This document shows, in pieces, positions 1 to 5,993 of a stretch of 17,587 bases of DNA; positions within the stretch are counted from its first letter, which is position 1, and each line of letters opens with the position of its first letter. The position numbers were made by a program, and so were the translations under genes. This stretch comes from Treponema sp. (GTDB lineage: Bacteria; Spirochaetota; Spirochaetia; Treponematales; Treponemataceae). Under the pieces are notes generated by a model. The model saw only the letters and a list, made by a program, of their open reading frames with translations. It was not told the DNA's origin and searched no databases. Location of the stretch: the NCBI GenBank assembly GCA_017390125.1, contig JAFPCT010000198.1, positions 1 through 17,587 of the forward strand. The letters run 5' to 3'.

Positions 1-157
1 GAAGGATATCAAGGAAGTGCTGGGGGACAAGGTTGCGGAAAGTGACATTGGTAAGGTAATTGGAAAATACGGCCGTATTGCAAAGGCAATGCGAACTGTT
101 TTGAGTGCTTCTGCTACAAAAGACGGAAAGCGCTACAGTTTGGATATTCTGGATTAA
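1..157 (+). CDS. khpA: KhpA-type KH-domain RNA-binding protein, C-terminal part
   Basis: The visible 51 residues read in frame 2 from base 2 to a TAA at 155-157; the start lies outside the window. They contain the KH GxxG signature in the form IGKYGRIAKAMR, followed by a short C-terminal strand ending in SLDILD. This is characteristic of the small single-KH protein KhpA/YlqC, which binds RNA, often as a partner of KhpB. In many bacteria the gene sits between rpsP and rimM, and here rimM starts 7 bases after the stop. That synteny supports the call. It is cut only by the window edge, with no sign of damage. Confidence 0.88.
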   Translation, partial: KDIKEVLGDKVAESDIGKVIGKYGRIAKAMRTVLSASATKDGKRYSLDILD

Positions 158-164
158 GTTACTG

Positions 165-749
165 ATGGAAAATGAGCAGCTTGTTGTTGGCTTCGTCCGT
201 GGCGCACATGGTGTGACGGGGGAATTTAAAGTAGAGAGTGCTTCCGGCGATTACGCTCACATAGCGGCATTAAAAGAAGTTACTTTGAGGCACGGTTCTG
301 ATTCAAAAAAATGCAGCGTTGAATCTGCGGAAGAGGGATGCGGTACCTTGTACATGAAAGTGCGGGAAATCAACAGTCCTGAAGAAGTACGTAAGTACAG
401 CGGATGGGAACTTTGGGTTGACCGTAAATACGCTCATCCTTTAGGTAAGAATGAGTGGTATATTGAAGACTTAAAAGGCTGTTCTTTAATATGGAACGGC
501 ACGGAAGCGGCAGCGGTGACTGCACCGGCAGAAATTGTCGGAACAATCACAGACGTATTGGAAGGCGGAGCAGGTTACTTGTTAGAAGTTTCTATCTCCG
601 AGAGTTGCACTGTTCTTGCAGACGACTTGAAGCATACTTCTTCGGGCAAAGTTCGTAAGGTACTTGTACCATTGAACTTGAATCACGTTGGAAATGTGGA
701 TGTCAAAGCCAAGACTATTCAACTGATGCACCTCTGGATTCTGGAGTAA
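165..749 (+). CDS. rimM: Ribosome maturation factor RimM
   Basis: The 194-residue protein begins ENEQLVVGFVRGAHGVTGEF, the typical start of the RimM N-terminal beta-barrel. It has the PRC-barrel opening NEWYIEDLKG near residues 104-113 and ends with the VLVPLNLNHVGNVDV block that corresponds to the family's FVP..-V.EVD region. RimM assists maturation of the 30S head around 16S helix 33 and S19. I chose the ATG at 165. An in-frame start at 105 would add 20 residues unlike the family and overlap khpA. There is no good Shine-Dalgarno sequence, so translation may be coupled to khpA. A family member is usually 165-180 residues; the extra length is a linker around residues 115-130. trmD follows after 4 bases. 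Confidence 0.93.
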   Translation: MENEQLVVGFVRGAHGVTGEFKVESASGDYAHIAALKEVTLRHGSDSKKCSVESAEEGCGTLYMKVREINSPEEVRKYSGWELWVDRKYAHPLGKNEWYIEDLKGCSLIWNGTEAAAVTAPAEIVGTITDVLEGGAGYLLEVSISESCTVLADDLKHTSSGKVRKVLVPLNLNHVGNVDVKAKTIQLMHLWILE

Positions 750-753
750 TTCC

Positions 754-1536
754 ATGAAATTTACAGTGCTGACCTTATTTCCTGAGATTCCGCGGGCATA
801 TTTTGAAAGCTCAATCATGGCCAAAGCGGTTGAAAAGGGAATTATTGCCTACGACCTTGTGAACATCAGGGATTTTGCCCTTGATAAGCACAAGAAGTGT
901 GATGACGCTCCTTACGGCGGCGGAGCCGGTCAATTAATGATGACTGAGCCGCTGGGCTTGGCTTTGGACAGCGTGAAGGCAAAACGCAAGAGGGTAATTT
1001 ATGTTACTCCTGGTGGGGAGCCTTTTACACAGAAAAAAGCCTATGAACTTAGTCGCGAAGACGAGCTTGTATTTATTTGCGGTCGCTATGAAGGTATCGA
1101 TCAGCGGATAATCGATTATTACGTGGATGACGAGGTTTCGATCGGCGATTACGTAATGTCGAGCGGTGAGGTAGCTGCAACGGTTATGGTGGACACAATC
1201 TACAGATTGGTGGACGGCGTAATTTCAAGCGAATCACTGGTAGAAGAAAGTTACAGCGACGGACTTTTGGAATATCCTCAGTACACAAGACCTGACGTGT
1301 ATAAGGGCATGAAAGTACCGGAAGTTCTTCTTTCCGGAAATCATGAGAACATCCGAAAGTGGCGTTTGAAGAAACGTATTGAAAAAACTTTGCGCAACAG
1401 GCCGGACATGATCGGGACTGCAAAACAGAGCGGACAACTTTCTTTGGAAGCCAAAAAAATGATTGAGGAAATAACAGAGCAGACTTCGGTTAAAAACTTG
1501 AAAAAGAAAGAATCTAAGAAGTCAGGAGATTTATAA
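754..1536 (+). CDS. trmD: tRNA (guanine-N1-)-methyltransferase TrmD
   Basis: This 260-residue protein methylates G37 in tRNAs read next to the anticodon, using S-adenosylmethionine and preventing +1 frameshifting. The sequence shows the family blocks in order: LFPEIPRAYFESSIM (start), DDAPYGGGAGQLMM, YVTPGGEPFTQKKA, CGRYEGIDQRIID, the trefoil-knot SAM loop VSIGDYVMSSGE, and LEYPQYTRPDVYKGMKVPEVLLSGNH. A GGAG site lies 7 bases before the ATG. The last 20 or so residues are lysine/serine rich and exceed the usual 230-245 residue length. The stop codon shares one base with the rplS start (TAATG), which indicates translational coupling to the ribosomal protein. Confidence 0.97.
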   Translation: MKFTVLTLFPEIPRAYFESSIMAKAVEKGIIAYDLVNIRDFALDKHKKCDDAPYGGGAGQLMMTEPLGLALDSVKAKRKRVIYVTPGGEPFTQKKAYELSREDELVFICGRYEGIDQRIIDYYVDDEVSIGDYVMSSGEVAATVMVDTIYRLVDGVISSESLVEESYSDGLLEYPQYTRPDVYKGMKVPEVLLSGNHENIRKWRLKKRIEKTLRNRPDMIGTAKQSGQLSLEAKKMIEEITEQTSVKNLKKKESKKSGDL

Positions 1537-1997
1537 TGGATCTTATTAAAGCTATTGAAGAAGGACAGAAAAGAGCTTTTACTACTCAGTTCAAAGTAGG
1601 TGATACAGTAAAAGTATATTTCAAAATTATTGAAGGTAAAACAGAACGTATTCAGGTATATGAAGGTATTGTACTCTGCATCAAGAATGCAGGTGTACGC
1701 AAGACTTTCACAGTACGCAAGGAATCTTATGGTGTAGGCGTTGAGCGTGTATTCCCTGTAAACAGCCCGCGCATCGTAAAGGTAGAAATCGTACGTGCTG
1801 GTAAAGTTCGCCGTTCTAAGCTTTACTACCTCCGAGACAAAATCGGTAAGGATAAGAAAGTTAAGGAATTGCTTGGCGGAAAAGTTTCTGCATTCATCAA
1901 TGAACAGAACAAATCTGCTGAAGCTGCCGCTCACGCACAGGAAGAAGCTATCAGAGCTGAAAAATCTGCTGAGCACACAGCTGCTGAAGCAAAATAA
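1536..1997 (+). CDS. rplS: 50S ribosomal protein L19 with Ala/Glu-rich tail
   Basis: L19 sits at the 30S-50S interface. Recognisable blocks are FKVGDTVKVYFKIIEGKTERIQVYEGIVL, the VRKESYGVGVERVFPVNSP segment, and RAGKVRRSKLYYLRDKIGKDKKVKE, which ends the conserved fold near residue 113. Standard L19 is about 115 residues. This one continues for about 40 more, rich in Ala, Glu and His, with the look of a charged helical tail. An AGGAG site 7 bases upstream of the ATG is the best Shine-Dalgarno sequence in the operon, and codon use shifts to the biased pattern of highly expressed genes. It overlaps trmD by one base. Confidence 0.96.
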   Translation: MDLIKAIEEGQKRAFTTQFKVGDTVKVYFKIIEGKTERIQVYEGIVLCIKNAGVRKTFTVRKESYGVGVERVFPVNSPRIVKVEIVRAGKVRRSKLYYLRDKIGKDKKVKELLGGKVSAFINEQNKSAEAAAHAQEEAIRAEKSAEHTAAEAK

Positions 1998-2009
1998 ATT
2001 AAAGGCTGC

Positions 2010-3077
2010 ATGAAAACTTCTGTTGTAGTGCATTCAGCTGCCCTCACGCCCGGGAATAATGCAAAAGCCCTGCGTGAGGGCAGTTCCGTTTATGTGCGTG
2101 TATTGAAAAATAATGGAAACGGCTCATATAAAGTTTCTTTTGCGGGAGGCTCCTTTGACATCAGGTCTTCCGTACCGCTTGAAGTCGGCTCCTCTTTTAA
2201 AGCCGGAATCAGTCTTGCCGGTTCCAGAGTGATTCTTAAAATGCAGGGTGCGGACATTCTGCTTGATTCTTCTAAACTTTACAAACTGCCTGTAATTTTT
2301 GATTCAGAAGGCAGGATTACTAATCCAAAAATCATCCAGTATTTTGCAAATTTGGGCTTGTATCCGGACGAACTTTCCTATGAGCTTTTTAATCTTACAA
2401 AAGAGACAGGAAGCCGTTTTGACAGGGAAATTATCAGCAAAGCCCGTATACTGGGTATGAAATTCAAGGGACGGGAAAAGAAAGCTGCCTCCGCGGCATT
2501 CATCCTGATGCAAAAGGGGATAGTGCCGGATTCAGAGATGGTGGAAGCTCTTATGGAAGATGAAGGTGAAAATCTTTCTCTGGATTCTGAAAAAGCCGGA
2601 GACGGGAAAGCCGCTTCAAATTCTTTTGCGGATTTTTTTGAAGAAATCTTCTGCTGCAGGGCTACTGAAAAAAACAAGAGCGGGCTTCTGACGCTTTTTA
2701 ATCATCTTGGATTTAAAAAAGAAACTTCATCATTCGGTAACTGGATAAAGGTTCCCTTTGATTTTAAATATTTCAGGGAAGGCCGGAAGAACGGGAAAGG
2801 TTCGTTTTATGCTTTCCTGGATGCAGAAAAAAAATCACCCCGCAGAATCGTCCTGAATTTTGATTTTTCCGGCGTGAGCTACGGTTTCTGTATTTTTATG
2901 AACGGAGGCCAGGTTCAGAAGATTCTTGCTGCCGCAGATTCTCCCGATCTTTCATCTGTTGAAAGCCGGCTTAAAGTCAGTTTCCCGGAGGTGGAAGTAA
3001 CAGAAGTTTCTTACGGGGATTTTCATTCGTTTATGCCTGAAAATGAGGGTCTTTCGATGCTTGAAGGAGTGGTTTGA
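2010..3077 (+). CDS. FliK-like / YlqG-like protein (putative)
   Basis: This 355-residue protein has no family I can name with certainty. It has no signal peptide or membrane segment. The N-terminal 80 residues are beta-rich (SVYVRVLKNNGNGSYKVSFAGG), and the middle has an acidic linker near residues 180-205. The C-terminal third has the pattern VLNFDFSGVSYGFCIFMNGG followed by ADSPDLSSVESRLKVSFPEVEVTEVSYG. That resembles the C-terminal domain of flagellar hook-length control protein FliK (L..P..LG.V.V.....G..V....A.S...L...L..L). The next gene is an FlhB C-terminal-like protein, and FliK and FlhB interact in export-specificity switching. In Bacillus a similar gene pair lies in the same rplS neighbourhood. 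An AAAGG site is 4 bases before ATG. The FliK relation is inference. Confidence 0.55.
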   Translation: MKTSVVVHSAALTPGNNAKALREGSSVYVRVLKNNGNGSYKVSFAGGSFDIRSSVPLEVGSSFKAGISLAGSRVILKMQGADILLDSSKLYKLPVIFDSEGRITNPKIIQYFANLGLYPDELSYELFNLTKETGSRFDREIISKARILGMKFKGREKKAASAAFILMQKGIVPDSEMVEALMEDEGENLSLDSEKAGDGKAASNSFADFFEEIFCCRATEKNKSGLLTLFNHLGFKKETSSFGNWIKVPFDFKYFREGRKNGKGSFYAFLDAEKKSPRRIVLNFDFSGVSYGFCIFMNGGQVQKILAAADSPDLSSVESRLKVSFPEVEVTEVSYGDFHSFMPENEGLSMLEGVV

Positions 3078-3334
3078 TGGGTGATGAAAAAGTTGCTGTT
3101 TCTTTAAAATATCCTGAAGGTGCAGAGGCGCCGTTTATAAGTTTTTCGGCAAAAGGCAGACTTGCAGAAAAAATGATAGAGATCGCCAGAGAAAATTCGG
3201 TTCCTCTTGTAGAAAACCAGGTTGCCGCAAACGTACTTTCTGCCGCAGAGATCGGCAGCATGATTCCGGAGTCTACGTGGAAAATTGTGGCAGAAATTTT
3301 TTCTGTTATTGTGAATTATGACAAGATGGTATAA
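3077..3334 (+). CDS. Small FlhB C-terminal-like protein (EscU/YscU/HrcU family)
   Basis: The 85 residues match the cytoplasmic C-terminal domain of FlhB, the switch protein of flagellar type III export: VAVSLKYPEGAEAPFISFSAKGRLAEKMIEIARENSVPLVEN, then the downstream helix SAAEIGSMIPESTWKIVAEIFSVIV. The four transmembrane helices of full FlhB are absent, and so is the NPTH autocleavage site. This makes it the stand-alone type known as FlhB2 or YlqH. I chose ATG 3077, which overlaps the preceding TGA by one base and follows a GGAG site at 3066-3069. A TTG one codon earlier is possible. It may modulate export through FliK-like partners, as the upstream gene suggests; its exact role is not established. 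Confidence 0.85.
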   Translation: MGDEKVAVSLKYPEGAEAPFISFSAKGRLAEKMIEIARENSVPLVENQVAANVLSAAEIGSMIPESTWKIVAEIFSVIVNYDKMV

Positions 3335-3371
3335 AATAAAAGAGATAAATACTTTGGAGAGTTTTTAAACT

Positions 3372-3623
3372 ATGATTGAAATGGAAAAAATTGACGTAAA
3401 CAGGATAAGGATCGGTGTATGTTTTTCTGAGCCTGTTTATTTTGAAGACGGAAAGAACATGTTTCTTGCCGCCGGAAAAACTGCCAAACCGTATCATATT
3501 GCGGCATTGAGGCAGTGGAAGATTCCTTACCTTCTTACAAAGGGCAAGGAAATTGATCCTAGCGAATATGTTCCGTCACATTTCTCTGATGCTAACCCAA
3601 TTGAAGAAATTGAAGAACTGTAG
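3372..3623 (+). CDS. Small protein resembling the N-terminal region of HD-GYP phosphodiesterases
   Basis: The 83-residue protein contains VNRIRIGVCFSEPVYFEDG, then MFLAAGKTAKPYHIAALRQW and KIPYLL. This matches the pattern V..L..GM.L..PVY...G..LL..G..LT...I..L..W.I..V found at the N-terminus of many HD-GYP c-di-GMP phosphodiesterases. No HD or GYP residues follow; the protein ends in an acidic tail. It is therefore a free-standing accessory module, or just a similar small fold. GGAGA lies at 3356-3360, 11 bases before ATG 3372; a second in-frame ATG at 3381 is possible. It sits between the FlhB-like gene and yraN (3 bases before it). The function is unknown. Confidence 0.7.
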   Translation: MIEMEKIDVNRIRIGVCFSEPVYFEDGKNMFLAAGKTAKPYHIAALRQWKIPYLLTKGKEIDPSEYVPSHFSDANPIEEIEEL

Positions 3624-3626
3624 TTT

Positions 3627-3995
3627 TTGAAGGATTTACGAAAACAAACCGGAAGTGACGGAGAGAGCCGGGCCTGCAGATATCTTGAGATGAAGGGCTA
3701 TGAAATTACGGCCAGAAATTTCAGAGTGAAGCAGGGTGAAATTGATATAATTGCACGCAAAGCGGAAACGCTGGTGTTCGTAGAGGTAAAAACTCTGCCT
3801 AAAGGCACTCCGGAACTGCTTTCTCATGTTCTGGATGTGCGAAAACAGAAAAGAATTATAAAAACGTCTAAATGTTTTCTTTCAATTTATCGACAATATA
3901 GTAACAACTATATTCGTTTTGATGTAATTGTGGTGGATATGCCCGGATTGCCGGATATATACCATATAGAAAACGCTTTTTCGGAGTTTTTATGA
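3627..3995 (+). CDS. yraN: YraN/UPF0102 family nuclease-fold protein
   Basis: The 122 residues show the family pattern. GSDGESRACRYLEMKGYEITARNFR forms the N-terminal helix, followed by QGEIDIIAR and LVFVEVKT. The D40...E53-x-K55 spacing is that of a PD-(D/E)xK nuclease core. The end has YIRFDVIVV, the usual RFDVV strand. The family is widely conserved; an endonuclease role is suspected but not settled. The start is TTG at 3627, because no ATG exists before the conserved first helix; the only candidate, Met22, would delete it. The start is 3 bases after the preceding stop, with a GAAG within that gene's end as a possible ribosome site. The stop overlaps the next start by four bases (ATGA). 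Confidence 0.88.
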   Translation: MKDLRKQTGSDGESRACRYLEMKGYEITARNFRVKQGEIDIIARKAETLVFVEVKTLPKGTPELLSHVLDVRKQKRIIKTSKCFLSIYRQYSNNYIRFDVIVVDMPGLPDIYHIENAFSEFL

Positions 3996-4186
3996 TTTCT
4001 GAACGAAGAAAATCTGCTGATACACTTGTTCTGGAACGGGAAGCGTCCCTTTCTCCCCGGCTTTTGGAGCTGCGTGAAAAAATTCATGATGAAGAATACT
4101 TAAATAATGCAATTTTCAGGATTGCTCAGGTAATCAGCCGCAAGCTGGTTGAGGATCCGGATGAATTGCAGTTTCGGGACATGTAA
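3992..4186 (+). CDS. Small hypothetical protein, 64 residues
   Basis: The ATG overlaps the yraN stop (ATGA), which argues for a real, translationally coupled gene. The product is charged and mostly helical: SERRKSADTLVLEREASLSP, LLELREKIHDEEYLNNAIFRIAQVISRKL, then an acidic end. It has no signal peptide, membrane segment, cysteine motif or domain I recognise. It could be a small adaptor or a subunit of a complex with a neighbouring protein. I assign no function. Confidence 0.65.
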   Translation: MISERRKSADTLVLEREASLSPRLLELREKIHDEEYLNNAIFRIAQVISRKLVEDPDELQFRDM

Positions 4187-4216
4187 TTTGGCTCGAAACA
4201 GGAGCTGAATGCAAAT

Positions 4217-4714
4217 ATGGAAAAAAACAGACGTGGACGAAGACACCATAATTGGAATGATTCAAAGAATTCAAACGGCGGAAAAAACAGAAATTCAAAC
4301 CAGAATTTTGACTCTTTGATCCGTCCACAGCAGAGCAAGTTCCGTTTTGTTGCCCATGAAAATGTTGAGGCTCAGCAGAAACGTGAGAATGCCATAAAAG
4401 AACTTAAAACCCGCGAAATAATTTGTCCTAAATGCGGTGAAAAAATAACTGACATGGCCAGCGCAATTGCTGATAAAGCTACGGGAAAACCTGTTCATTT
4501 TGAATGTATCATGAAGATGCTGGCTGAAACAGAAAAACTTGGTCAGAATGAAAAAATCGCCTATATCGGTCAGGGTCGTTTTGCAATCCTTTATTACGAA
4601 AATATCCGCGACCAGAAACATTTCCAGATAAAAAAGACTATAGAACTTGAAGACCGCGATAACCGCGCCGAATGGCGTACAGAAATGAGCGGCCTTTACA
4701 GTCAGGTTGAATAG
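4217..4714 (+). CDS. Hypothetical protein with basic Asn-rich N-terminus and CxxC...HxxC zinc site
   Basis: The 165-residue protein begins with about 35 residues rich in Arg, Asn, Lys and His, likely disordered and positively charged. This is followed by a helical stretch (AQQKRENAIKELKTREI). A zinc-binding arrangement then follows: C70 and C73 in CPKCGEK, and H94 and C97 in VHFEC. The C-terminal part has a small beta segment (KIAYIGQGRFAILYYENI) and ends with a charged helix. The layout suggests nucleic-acid or ribosome binding, which is inference. GGAG at 4201-4204 lies 12 bases before ATG. It is the last gene of the operon and ends 3 bases from the convergent tatD stop. Confidence 0.75.
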   Translation: MEKNRRGRRHHNWNDSKNSNGGKNRNSNQNFDSLIRPQQSKFRFVAHENVEAQQKRENAIKELKTREIICPKCGEKITDMASAIADKATGKPVHFECIMKMLAETEKLGQNEKIAYIGQGRFAILYYENIRDQKHFQIKKTIELEDRDNRAEWRTEMSGLYSQVE

Positions 4715-4717
4715 ATT

Positions 4718-5620
4718 CTATAAATTGAACAGAGTCCTGATGTTTCTGTCTACCGTTTCGGACAGTTTTTCCGGCTCTGTGCCTCTTATTTGGGCAATGA
4801 ATTTATAGGTGTGCTCTACGTTTACCGGTGTGTTCAGTGTTCCTCTCAATGGAACCGGTGCAAGATACGGGGAATCTGTTTCGCACAGAATCCTGTCTTC
4901 CGGAACCAGGGTGAGCAGTTCTTTCATTGCTTCCATCTTGCTTTTCTTTGTATAAGTAACGCTTCCGCTGAAACTGATGTACCAGCCCCGGTCAAGGAAT
5001 TTTCTTGCTTCTTCTGCGCCGTAGGAGTAGCAGTGAATTATGCCGTTGTCCCAGCCGCAGTTTTTGATGCAGTCAAAGGTATCTTCAAATGCATCTCTTG
5101 AATGAATGATTACAGGCAAATTCAGTTCTTTCGCGTATTCGAGCTGAAGCTCAAAAAGTTCACGTTCTGCAAGGTACATTTCCTGGTTAAAGTCATCTTC
5201 GCATCTTCCGTCTACGCCGCTAGGATTCCAGTGGTGGTCCAGTCCGCATTCTCCGATTGCGATGATTTTGCGGTTCAGGGAATCATCTTCTGTGTTTTCC
5301 TCTGTTTTTGCAATCGTTTCTTTAAGGATCTTCATGCTGTTGAACCTGTTCTTTATGTCTTCTACTGAAGGCCATATTCCGGCGGAAAAATATATGAACT
5401 TGCGGACTTTGTCTGCAAGGAATGTATCGTTCATGTTTGCGATGGCTGTATCTAGGCAGGCCTCGCGCTTCAAAAGGTCGTCTGGTTCAGTGCCGATGTC
5501 CAGTCCGAAAAAACAGTTTCTTTTTGCCATGAGGGTCAGGATTTCTGCGCCGTTTACTGAAAAGTCCTTGTTGTCGCGCACGGTTGTGTGTTCAAAATGA
5601 AAGTGTGAGTCAGAATACAT
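4718..5620 (-). CDS. tatD: TatD-family metal-dependent hydrolase
   Basis: The 300-residue TIM-barrel hydrolase carries all the family metal ligands: H6 and H8 in DSHFHFE, E124 in IGECGLDHH, H173 in IIHSRD, H196 in IIHCYS, and D249 in ETDSPYLAP. TatD proteins are usually DNases acting 3'-5' or on oxidised DNA; the natural substrate varies. It is longer than the usual 255-265 residues, mainly because of an acidic insertion around residues 100-117. No Shine-Dalgarno sequence precedes the ATG at 5620. Instead a -10-like TAGAAT ends 6 bases upstream, so the message may be leaderless. It is convergent with the + strand operon, with 3 bases between the stops. Confidence 0.93.
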   Translation of the reverse strand: MYSDSHFHFEHTTVRDNKDFSVNGAEILTLMAKRNCFFGLDIGTEPDDLLKREACLDTAIANMNDTFLADKVRKFIYFSAGIWPSVEDIKNRFNSMKILKETIAKTEENTEDDSLNRKIIAIGECGLDHHWNPSGVDGRCEDDFNQEMYLAERELFELQLEYAKELNLPVIIHSRDAFEDTFDCIKNCGWDNGIIHCYSYGAEEARKFLDRGWYISFSGSVTYTKKSKMEAMKELLTLVPEDRILCETDSPYLAPVPLRGTLNTPVNVEHTYKFIAQIRGTEPEKLSETVDRNIRTLFNL

Positions 5621-5626
5621 GGGGCT

Positions 5627-5654
5627 ATTCTATAACAAATCTGCTACTTGTAAA
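5627..5654 (-). promoter_or_regulatory. Putative tatD promoter, leaderless geometry
   Basis: Read on the minus strand: TTTACA (5649-5654), 16-base spacer, TAGAAT (5627-5632), then 6 bases (AGCCCC) to ATG at 5620. The predicted transcription start falls on or beside the start codon. It overlaps the -35 region proposed for the divergent tRNA gene. Confidence 0.55.
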
Positions 5655-5679
5655 AGTCCGATATTTTTAGTAACATAAT
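5648..5679 (+). promoter_or_regulatory. Putative tRNA-Leu promoter
   Basis: Two readings are possible. One is TTGTAA (5648-5653), 17-base spacer, TAACAT (5671-5676). The other uses CATAAT (5674-5679) as the -10, with a poor -35. Both put the start within about 5 bases of the mature tRNA 5' end at 5686. The -35 overlaps that of the divergent tatD promoter. Confidence 0.45.
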
Positions 5680-5685
5680 CAAAAC

Positions 5686-5770
5686 GCCGGGATGGTGGAA
5701 TGGTAGACACAAGGGACTTAAAATCCCTCGGCGGTTAAACGCCGTGCCAGTTCGAGTCTGGTTCCCGGCA
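5686..5770 (+). tRNA. tRNA-Leu (anticodon UAA)
   Basis: The 85-base class II tRNA has the acceptor stem GCCGGGA (5686-5692) pairing with TCCCGGC and discriminator A at 5770. The anticodon stem AGGGA/TCCCT (5712-5716/5724-5728) closes a seven-base loop with TAA at 5719-5721. A long variable arm, GGCGG/CCGCC-like around TTAAA, follows. The T arm is GCCAG-TTCGAGT-CTGGT. The variable arm and anticodon identify it as leucine. The CCA end is not encoded. An intrinsic terminator follows immediately, so it is a single-gene transcript. Its 3' end is duplicated downstream (see the repeat entries). Confidence 0.97.
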
Positions 5771-5813
5771 GGAAAAGCGGTATGGCTTGTTTTGGCTTTA
5801 CTGCTTTTTTTTT
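5749..5813 (+). repeat. Direct repeat copy 1: tRNA-Leu 3' end plus terminator
   Basis: This segment covers the T arm, the acceptor 3' strand and the downstream terminator of tRNA-Leu. It recurs at 5932-5993 with one A deleted in the GGAAAA run and one substitution (GGCTTTACT versus GGCCTTACT), so about 60 of 62 aligned bases are identical. The copies are offset by about 183 bp. Confidence 0.93.
5773..5813 (+). terminator. Intrinsic terminator of tRNA-Leu
   Basis: The stem AAAAGCGGTA (5773-5782) pairs with TACTGCTTTT (5799-5808), with one G-U pair and a 16-base loop. It is followed by a T run to 5813. It starts 3 bases after the mature tRNA end. Confidence 0.85.
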
Positions 5814-5837
5814 GATTGTTTTGAATTCTTGAACTGG

Positions 5838-5859
5838 CGAGCGTGATGAATCACGCTCG
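5838..5859. other. Strong hairpin between tRNA repeats
   Basis: A perfect 9-bp stem, CGAGCGTGA/TCACGCTCG, closes a TGAA tetraloop. No T run follows, so it is not a terminator. It lies 25 bases upstream of a perfect terminator (5884-5909) in the stretch between the two tRNA-3' repeats. Together they could be the body and end of a small RNA, but I see no convincing promoter. The 5771-5991 region holds no protein-coding gene that I can support. Confidence 0.6.
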
Positions 5860-5883
5860 GTGCCGGAAATTGGGGATAATCCT

Positions 5884-5909
5884 AAAAGAATCCTTGCGGA
5901 TTCTTTTTT
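5884..5909 (+). terminator. Intrinsic terminator between the tRNA repeats
   Basis: The perfect 10-bp stem AAAAGAATCC (5884-5893) / GGATTCTTTT (5898-5907) has a TTGC loop and its T run reaches 5909. On the minus strand it gives a shorter T run and could weakly serve the HD gene that reads toward it. On the plus strand it has no gene directly upstream except the hairpin region. Confidence 0.75.
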
Positions 5910-5931
5910 AACGGATTTTCGATTGTAGGCA

Positions 5932-5993
5932 AGTTCGAGTCTGGTTCCCGGCAGGAAAGCGGTATGGCTTGTTTTGGCCTTACTGCTTTTTTT
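5932..5993 (+). repeat. Direct repeat copy 2: orphan tRNA-Leu 3' end plus terminator
   Basis: This is a copy of the tRNA-Leu 3' end and following terminator without the rest of the tRNA. The bases just before it (GTAGGCA) do not continue the tRNA, and the T-stem G at the copy boundary is changed, so the copy cannot form a tRNA. It still folds as a terminator (AAAGCGGTA 5956-5964 with TACTGCTTT 5981-5989). Its terminal T run overlaps the stop codon (5992-5994) of the minus-strand HD gene. The arrangement resembles the flanking repeats left by tRNA-targeted integration, but could also be a local duplication. Confidence 0.9.

Noticed and set aside
105..164. In-frame extension of rimM to an upstream ATG
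   Set aside because: The added 20 residues overlap khpA in another frame and do not resemble RimM, whose conserved start fits ATG 165.
1341..2033. 230-codon minus-strand frame across trmD and rplS
   Set aside because: It is antisense to two certain genes with low-complexity Phe/Ser-rich translation, and no promoter or ribosome site supports it.
5812..5931. Second, degenerate tRNA gene between the repeats
   Set aside because: Only the 3' end is repeated. The preceding hairpins do not form an acceptor, D or anticodon arm compatible with it.
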